The translations under genes were made by a program, and so were the position numbers. Below the pieces are notes generated by a model, which was given only the letters and a program-made list of their open reading frames with translations, was not told where the DNA came from and searched no databases. A stretch of DNA of 64,000 nucleotides, from contig NZ_JAGMWN010000004.1 in NCBI RefSeq assembly GCF_017963645.1, forward strand, positions 310,001 to 374,000, written 5' to 3'. Of this stretch, positions 58,615-64,000 are shown piece by piece. Position 1 is the first letter of the stretch. Each line of letters opens with the position of its first letter. This DNA comes from Marivibrio halodurans (GTDB lineage Bacteria > Pseudomonadota > Alphaproteobacteria > UBA8366 > Aestuariispiraceae).

Positions 58615-59763
58615 ATGACGCTTACCGGCAATTGGTCCTACCCCACCGCCATCAAGTTCGGCGCCGGCCGGGTGGCCGAACTGCCGGAAGCCTGCGCGCA
58701 GGCCGGGATCGAGCGCCCGCTTCTCATCACCGACCGGGGGCTTGCCAGCCTGCCGGTCACGGCAACGGCGCTCGACGTGCTGGACGGCGCGGGCTTGGGC
58801 CGCGCGCTCTTCGCGGACGTCGATTCGAACCCGACGGAAAAGAACCTCGCCGCCGGTATCGCCACCTACAAGGATGGCGGGCATGACGGGGTGATCGCCT
58901 TCGGCGGCGGGTCCGGCCTGGATCTCGGCAAGCTGGTCGCCTTCATGGCCGGCCAAGCCCGCCCCGTCTGGGATTTCGAGGATATCGGCGACTGGTGGAC
59001 CCGCGCGGACGCCAGCCGGATCGCCCCCATCGTCGCGGTCCCGACGACGGCCGGCACGGGATCGGAAGTCGGCCGCGCCGGTGTCCTGACCAACAGCGAG
59101 ACGCATGAGAAGAAGATCATCTTCCACCCCCGGATCATGCCCAGCGTCGTGATCTGCGACCCGGAGCTGACCGTCGGCATGCCACCGGCGATCACGGCGG
59201 GAACCGGCCTCGACGCCTTCGCGCATTGCGTGGAAGCCTTCTCCAGCCCGCATTATCATCCGATGAGCCAGGGAATCGCGCTGGAGGGCATGCGCCTCGT
59301 GAAGGATTACCTGCCGCGCGCCTATGCCGACGGCGCGGATATCGAGGCGCGCGCCCATATGATGAGCGCCGCCGCCATGGGCGCCACCGCCTTCGCCAAG
59401 GGCCTCGGCGCGATCCACGCGATCAGCCATCCGATCGGGGCGGTCTTCAACACCCATCACGGCACGACCAACGCCATCTGCATGCCGGCGGTCCTGGCCT
59501 TCAACGCCCCGGCGATCCGGGAGCGCTTCGATACCGCGGCCGCCTATCTGAACATTCCGGGCGGGTTCGAGGGCTTTCAGGCCTTCGTGCAGGATTTCAA
59601 CGACAGCTTCTCGATCCCACGCACGCTGTCCGCGCTCGGCGCCAATGCCGACGAACTGGACAAGCTGGCGGAAATGGCGAGCCATGATCCAAGTTGCGGC
59701 GGCAATCCTATTCCGCTCGACCGCGACAATCTACGCGACCTTCTGGCAGCCTGCATCGGCTAA
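58615..59763 (+). CDS. Iron-containing (group III) alcohol dehydrogenase
   Basis: A 382-residue NAD(P)-dependent Fe-ADH. Coenzyme motif GGGSGLDLGKL, then PTTAGTGSEV. Metal ligands are in TGLDAFAHCVEA (Asp, His), GAIHAISHPIGA (His) and NTHHGTTNA (His). GAGGAG lies eight bases before the ATG. Oxidises or reduces a short alcohol/aldehyde; substrate unknown. Divergent from the histidine phosphatase and alone in its unit apart from the response regulator gene 72 bases downstream. Confidence 0.93.
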   Translation: MTLTGNWSYPTAIKFGAGRVAELPEACAQAGIERPLLITDRGLASLPVTATALDVLDGAGLGRALFADVDSNPTEKNLAAGIATYKDGGHDGVIAFGGGSGLDLGKLVAFMAGQARPVWDFEDIGDWWTRADASRIAPIVAVPTTAGTGSEVGRAGVLTNSETHEKKIIFHPRIMPSVVICDPELTVGMPPAITAGTGLDAFAHCVEAFSSPHYHPMSQGIALEGMRLVKDYLPRAYADGADIEARAHMMSAAAMGATAFAKGLGAIHAISHPIGAVFNTHHGTTNAICMPAVLAFNAPAIRERFDTAAAYLNIPGGFEGFQAFVQDFNDSFSIPRTLSALGANADELDKLAEMASHDPSCGGNPIPLDRDNLRDLLAACIG

Positions 59764-59835
59764 ACGGCAAAGCGCGTCCCAGGGGCGGGCAGGCCCCTTA
59801 CGCGCATTATCGTTTCTGCGATATGGGAGGATCGC

Positions 59836-60366
59836 ATGGCTCTGGACCTTCGACGACTGAGCGTCCTGGTGGTGGACGATAATCACCATATGCGCTTCCT
59901 CATCCGGGGTATCCTGCAAAGCTTCGGCATCCGCGACGTGCATGAATGCACGGACGGCCACGATGCCTTCGGCGCGTTGAAGGTCAATCCGGTGGATATC
60001 GTGATCCTGGATTGGGTCATGCAACCGGTGGACGGGCTGGAATTCACGCGACGGCTACGCACCGACACGGAAAGCCCCGATCCCTTCCTGCCGATCATCA
60101 TGCTGACCGCGCACACCGAGAAGCACCGCATCGAGGCCGCGCGCGACGCGGGCATCAGCGAGTTCCTGGCCAAGCCCGTGACACCGATCGATCTTTATTC
60201 CCGTATCCATGCCGTGATCGAGCATCCCCGGCCGTTCGTTCGCATCGGGGATTATTTCGGCCCCGACCGCAGGCGGAAGATCGAGAGTTTTCTCGGCGTG
60301 TCGCGCCGCTCCATGGATGACGAAAGCGAGAACGGCGAGAACACCGACGACCGGACCGGGGACTGA
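59836..60366 (+). CDS. Single-domain response regulator
   Basis: A 176-residue CheY-like receiver. Acidic pair VVDDN, phosphoacceptor D59 (VILDWVMQP), conserved Thr in MLTAHT and Lys in FLAKPVTP. A C-terminal tail beginning GDYFGPDRRRK ends in an acidic disordered region; there is no DNA-binding domain. GGGAGG precedes the ATG. Such stand-alone receivers usually act through protein contacts or phosphorelay; no kinase is adjacent. Confidence 0.9.
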   Translation: MALDLRRLSVLVVDDNHHMRFLIRGILQSFGIRDVHECTDGHDAFGALKVNPVDIVILDWVMQPVDGLEFTRRLRTDTESPDPFLPIIMLTAHTEKHRIEAARDAGISEFLAKPVTPIDLYSRIHAVIEHPRPFVRIGDYFGPDRRRKIESFLGVSRRSMDDESENGENTDDRTGD

Positions 60367-60381
60367 CCGTCGACCGGTCGC

Positions 60382-61947
60382 TCAGATCCGGTTGGCCGCC
60401 TCTTCACCATCCCGTGCCTCGTCGGGGCGTCTCGGCACGCCCAGGCCCGTCGCCTGATAGAGGGTGATGGCTTGACGCGTCATCTCCGCGCGCGCCTCGG
60501 TCAACGCCAGCCGACGATCGACCAGCACCCGCTGGGCATCCAGCACATCCAGATAGCTGGCCAATCCCTCGCGATAACGATCCTGTGCCTGCTGGAAGGC
60601 TTGCCGGCTCGCGACCGTCGCCTCTTCGAGCGAGATTACCTGCTGGCGCGCGGCCGCCAGGGTCTCCAGCGCCGTCTCCACCTCCTCCAAGGCCGCCAAC
60701 AAGGTTTCGCGATAGGCATGCACCGCCTCCTGCGCGCGTGCCCTCGCTGCCTCCAACTCCGCCTCGCGCAATCCGCCATCGGCCAGCGGCGCGTCGATCG
60801 CCAGGAAAAGCGAGCCGACGATCGACGTCACCAACTCGCCGGTGGCGATATCGCTCAGATCGATCCCGATTTCCCCCGGCAGGCGGAAGGCCGGGTAGAG
60901 CGCGGCCTCGGCCACGCCGATCTCCGCCGTCGCGGCGACAATCGCCTGCTCGGCCGCGGCGATGTCCGGGCGCCGGCGCACCATGTCGAGCGGCACGCCA
61001 TAGTCCGGTCCCACCCCCAGCATCGGCAGGGCGCCCTCGCGCTCCACCGCCGGCGGCAGATCGCCCGGCGGTGCCCCGGTCAGCACGGCCAGGGCCGCCA
61101 GGTTGGCGCGCAACTCACCGCGTACCGGCGCGCGGTCCGCCTGGAAGGCTGCGAGTTCCGCGCGCGCGCGCGTCAAATCCAGTTGCGAGGCGAGGCCGCT
61201 ATCGACCCGCCCCTCGACCAAGCCGAGCGATTCCTGCTGAAGCTCTATCGCCTGATCGGCGAGCGAAAGGCGTATCTGGGACGCGCGCACATCGGTATAG
61301 CGGCGCGCCACGTCCGCGGCGGTGGCAAGCGCGATATCGCCGCGTTCCGCCTCCAAGCGGCGCAGGTCGGCCTCGGCGGCCTGGGTCTCGCGTTCCACCG
61401 CGCCGAACAAATCCAGCGTCCAATCGAAAACGGCCGAAAGGCCGGCCACGCCGCCGAGCGTCCGGCTTTCCGCGGATTCCGGATCGGCATAGGTTCGCCG
61501 CCCCTCGACCCCGGCATCGGCGTCGAGGTCCAGTGTCGGCTCCTCCCCCGCCCGCGCGGCACGCACGAAAGCGCGCGCTTCGATGACGCGGCTGTCCGCC
61601 TGACGCACCACCGGATTGTCGGCGAGCGCCCGGTCGATGAGGTCGGTCATCAGCGGATCACCGAAGGCCCGCCACCAGTCGCGCGAGACCCCGATGGTCC
61701 TGCCCCTATTCTCGCGCCCGGCGGTCTCCTCGTCCTCGACGAGCCCTTCCTCCGACCTGGCTTGCTCTGGCAGGGGTTCGGGCGCGGGCCCGGCATAGTC
61801 CGCCGGCAGGTCGGTATTCTCGGGCGGCACGTAATCGGGACCGACGGTCTCGCCCAACTTATCCACCCAGGCCAGGCACCCGCCGAGCAGGAAGCACAGC
61901 GGCAAGACAACCCCGGTGCGAAGGCCTCGCCCGGCCCTCATACTCAT
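60382..61947 (-). CDS. NodT-family outer-membrane efflux lipoprotein (TolC-like)
   Basis: A 521-residue outer-membrane channel subunit. The N-terminus is a lipoprotein signal with lipobox LLGGC (Cys at about residue 24). Two homologous TolC-type repeats with long coiled-coil helices follow, for example RQADSRVIEARAFVRAARAG and QAQDRYREGLASYLDVLDAQ. The ATG at 61947 overlaps the RND pump stop by four bases. Completes a tripartite efflux system with the pump; the adaptor gene is probably beyond the right edge. Confidence 0.92.
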   Translation of the reverse strand: MSMRAGRGLRTGVVLPLCFLLGGCLAWVDKLGETVGPDYVPPENTDLPADYAGPAPEPLPEQARSEEGLVEDEETAGRENRGRTIGVSRDWWRAFGDPLMTDLIDRALADNPVVRQADSRVIEARAFVRAARAGEEPTLDLDADAGVEGRRTYADPESAESRTLGGVAGLSAVFDWTLDLFGAVERETQAAEADLRRLEAERGDIALATAADVARRYTDVRASQIRLSLADQAIELQQESLGLVEGRVDSGLASQLDLTRARAELAAFQADRAPVRGELRANLAALAVLTGAPPGDLPPAVEREGALPMLGVGPDYGVPLDMVRRRPDIAAAEQAIVAATAEIGVAEAALYPAFRLPGEIGIDLSDIATGELVTSIVGSLFLAIDAPLADGGLREAELEAARARAQEAVHAYRETLLAALEEVETALETLAAARQQVISLEEATVASRQAFQQAQDRYREGLASYLDVLDAQRVLVDRRLALTEARAEMTRQAITLYQATGLGVPRRPDEARDGEEAANRI

Positions 61948-64000
61948 GCCGCCCCCGACGGCGCGCGACCGTCCGACGAAGAACTATCCTGCGAGACGTC
62001 GCTGTCACGTTCGACCGCGTCGCCGGCCTCCTCTATCTCACGCGCCAGACGCTCTCCACCATGGGCGCGCGGCTTCACGAAGCGGGCGAGGCCGAGATAG
62101 ATCACCGGCGCCAGGAAGAGCGTGTAGAGCGTGGCGAGGCCGAGCCCACCGAAAACCACCCAGCCGATCGCCCCGCGCGCCTCCGCGCCCGCCCCCGCGC
62201 CCAGGATCAAGGGCAGACCGCCGATCACGGTCGACAGCATTGTCATCATGACCGGGCGCAAGCGCACGATCGCCGCGTTGCGCACCGCCGCGCGCACGGA
62301 ATAGCCCTGATCGCGCAGTTGGTCGGCGAACTCGACCACCAGGATTCCGTTCTTCGCCATCAAGCCCACCAGCATGATAAGGCCGATCTGGCTATAGATA
62401 TTGAGGCTTGTTCCGGTCAGGAACAGCGCGAAGATCGCCGCGGAAACCCCGAAGGGCACGGTCAGGATGATCACCAGCGCGGAATTGAAGCTCTCGAACT
62501 GCGCGGCCAGAACCAACAGCACCACCAGAATCGCGACGCCGAAGGTGACCGCGACGTCGATCGACGTCTGCTCCAGCGTCTCAGCCTCGCCAAGCAATCG
62601 AAGCGTTATGCCCTGCGGCAGCACCTCGTCGCCGAGCGCCTCGATATCCGGGATCGCATCGCTCAATTCGTAACCGGGTAGAAGCGCGGCATCAATCTCC
62701 ACCGCGCGCTTCTGGGCATTACGGTCGAGTTCCGTCGCGACGCCGGATTCGCTGACCGAGACCAGGGAAACCAGCGGAATCATCCGGCCATCCTCGGTGG
62801 CGACGAACAGATTGCGCAAATCCTCCGGCCCGTCGATCGTACCGGCCATCGATTGCAGCATGACCGGGACGGATTCGTCGCGCACGGTAAGGTCCGTCAC
62901 CTCGTAGCCATCGACCATGGCCCGCAGCGTGGTCGATATCCCCTCGATCGGGATGCCCAGATCGGATGCTCGTCGCCGGTCTATCTCAAGGGAGAGTTCC
63001 GGCTGGGTCGCCTGATACGATAGACGAATATCGTCCATCTTGCCCGGGAACCGCTCCTGCATGGCGGCCATCATCGCGTCGCCCGCGTCCGCCAGTTCCT
63101 GATAGTCATTGCCGAGAAGCGCGATTTCCAAGCCCCCGGTCCCCCCGCCAAGCCCCAGGCTGTTGGGCGAGAAGATACGGACATTGGCCCCCGGAATCCC
63201 GGCCAGTTGCCGGCGCAGGCTGTCGCCGATCTCCTGCTGCGAGCGGGTACGCATCTCCCAGGGTTGCAGCGGCGCGACGGTATAGGCGCGGTGCATGTCG
63301 TACCGGCCGACGATGCTGAAGATCGTTTGCACGGTGCCGTCGGCGCGCAGCGGCCGCAGCGCCTCCTCCACCTTCTCGACCTGACGGGCCATGTATTCGA
63401 GGCCGACACCGTCCGGCCCGCTCATCCAGACCAGGACAACGCCACGATCCTCCACCGGGACGAGTTCCTGATCGATATCCCGGATCAGGACCGCGGAGGC
63501 GACCGCCGCCGCCAGCGCGATGGCGACCACGATCAGAGGTGCCTTGAGCGCCCAATCGATCATGCGCGCGAAGAGATCGGCGACGGGCTTGCCGATCGCG
63601 CCCAAGCCGCTGCCTTGCGCCGTGCGGCGATCGTCCGGCCGGTCGCGGGTATCGGGCAGGCGCGCGGCCAGCATCGGACAGAGCGTGAGCGCCACCACGG
63701 AGGAAAGCACCACCGCGATCGCGAGAACGAAGCCGAACTCCGTGAAGAGGCGGCCGGCCGTGCCCGGCAGGAAGGAGATCGGCACGAAAACCGATATCAA
63801 GGTGGCCGTCGTCGCCAGGACGGCGAAGAAGACTTGGCGCGTGCCGGCAGCCGCGGCCGCGAAGGGAGCGAGTCCCTGGGCGCGGCGACGTTGGATATTC
63901 TCCAGAACGACGATGGAATCATCGACGATGAGCCCCGTCGCCAACACCAGGGCGAGCAGTGTCAGGATATTGATGGAGAAGCCGACGAGCCAGATCGCCG
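61944..64000 (-). CDS. RND-family (HAE1) multidrug efflux pump, 5' part cut off by window edge
   Basis: The reading frame is open to the right edge; about 685 C-terminal residues of a roughly 1,030-residue pump are visible. The first visible residues belong to TM4, with the paired proton-relay Asp residues in GLIVDDSIVVLEN; the relay Lys is in GLMAKNGILVVEF. The large second periplasmic loop and the last six membrane helices are present. Couples proton entry to drug or solvent export with an adaptor and the NodT-type channel encoded downstream. Substrate range is unknown. Confidence 0.95.
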   Translation of the reverse strand, partial: AIWLVGFSINILTLLALVLATGLIVDDSIVVLENIQRRRAQGLAPFAAAAAGTRQVFFAVLATTATLISVFVPISFLPGTAGRLFTEFGFVLAIAVVLSSVVALTLCPMLAARLPDTRDRPDDRRTAQGSGLGAIGKPVADLFARMIDWALKAPLIVVAIALAAAVASAVLIRDIDQELVPVEDRGVVLVWMSGPDGVGLEYMARQVEKVEEALRPLRADGTVQTIFSIVGRYDMHRAYTVAPLQPWEMRTRSQQEIGDSLRRQLAGIPGANVRIFSPNSLGLGGGTGGLEIALLGNDYQELADAGDAMMAAMQERFPGKMDDIRLSYQATQPELSLEIDRRRASDLGIPIEGISTTLRAMVDGYEVTDLTVRDESVPVMLQSMAGTIDGPEDLRNLFVATEDGRMIPLVSLVSVSESGVATELDRNAQKRAVEIDAALLPGYELSDAIPDIEALGDEVLPQGITLRLLGEAETLEQTSIDVAVTFGVAILVVLLVLAAQFESFNSALVIILTVPFGVSAAIFALFLTGTSLNIYSQIGLIMLVGLMAKNGILVVEFADQLRDQGYSVRAAVRNAAIVRLRPVMMTMLSTVIGGLPLILGAGAGAEARGAIGWVVFGGLGLATLYTLFLAPVIYLGLARFVKPRAHGGERLAREIEEAGDAVERDSDVSQDSSSSDGRAPSGAA

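Noticed and set aside
1-64000. Mobile elements, CRISPR arrays, tRNA/rRNA genes
   Set aside because: No transposase or integrase reading frame, no regular repeat-spacer pattern, and no tRNA-like or rRNA-like sequence was recognised by reading; a covariance-model scan was not possible.

Overview
The window is a 64 kb, high-GC, gene-dense chromosomal segment with about 50 protein genes. No rRNA, tRNA, CRISPR array, transposase or phage gene was recognised. Gene content (TAXI-type TRAP transporter, LIV-type ABC transporter, NAD-dependent fds formate dehydrogenase, AtuA-family proteins, many acyl-CoA enzymes, GTG/TTG starts, ATGA overlaps) suggests a metabolically versatile alphaproteobacterium, perhaps Rhodospirillales-like. 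That assignment is inference from content and style, not from a marker gene.

Layout. 1-4.9 kb: a leftward sugar-acid operon (enolase-superfamily dehydratase, aldehyde dehydrogenase, ABC ATPase, then the first codons of another gene) with a divergent LysR regulator. 4.9-6.5 kb: GMC oxidoreductase. 6.6-18.1 kb: two divergent acyl-CoA operons. The leftward one has a split AtuA, a biotin-dependent acyl-CoA carboxylase, an acyl-CoA dehydrogenase and a PcaF-type thiolase; the rightward one has a crotonase, a MaoC-like protein, an acyl-CoA dehydrogenase and an old yellow enzyme. 18.2-21.2 kb: TAXI TRAP transporter. 21.5-24.1 kb: second crotonase and two IclR regulators. 24.2-28.0 kb: CoA-transferase pair and NDP-forming acyl-CoA synthetase. 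28.2-37.5 kb: a nine-gene leftward operon joining a LIV ABC importer (with fused permeases) to a ureohydrolase-like protein, a hydroxyacid dehydrogenase, an amidohydrolase, a RidA-like protein and a Rieske oxygenase. 37.6-39.5 kb: two convergent LysR genes. 39.7-45.3 kb: an OFA-family transporter behind a complete sigma-54 promoter, next to a sensor kinase and a sigma-54 response regulator. 45.5-47.1 kb: a REC protein with degenerate GGDEF/EAL-like domains. 47.7-52.8 kb: formate dehydrogenase fdsGBAD. 53.0-60.4 kb: CmcJ/NvfI-like oxygenase, LysR, FadJ-like bifunctional protein, thioesterase, histidine phosphatase, iron alcohol dehydrogenase and a single-domain response regulator. 60.4-64.0 kb: a NodT-type outer-membrane factor and an RND pump that runs off the right edge.

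How the parts may work together. The 6.6-28 kb region looks like one catabolic regulon: an acid is taken up, activated to CoA, oxidised, carboxylated and thiolysed. A shared palindrome (GGAAC-N3-GTTCCGCA type) lies before the three acyl-CoA transcription units, and two IclR genes sit in the same region. The best candidates for undescribed biology are this putative regulon, the nine-gene Rieske/LIV operon whose hydrolases carry unusual active-site substitutions, and the sigma-54/IHF/enhancer control region of the OFA transporter.
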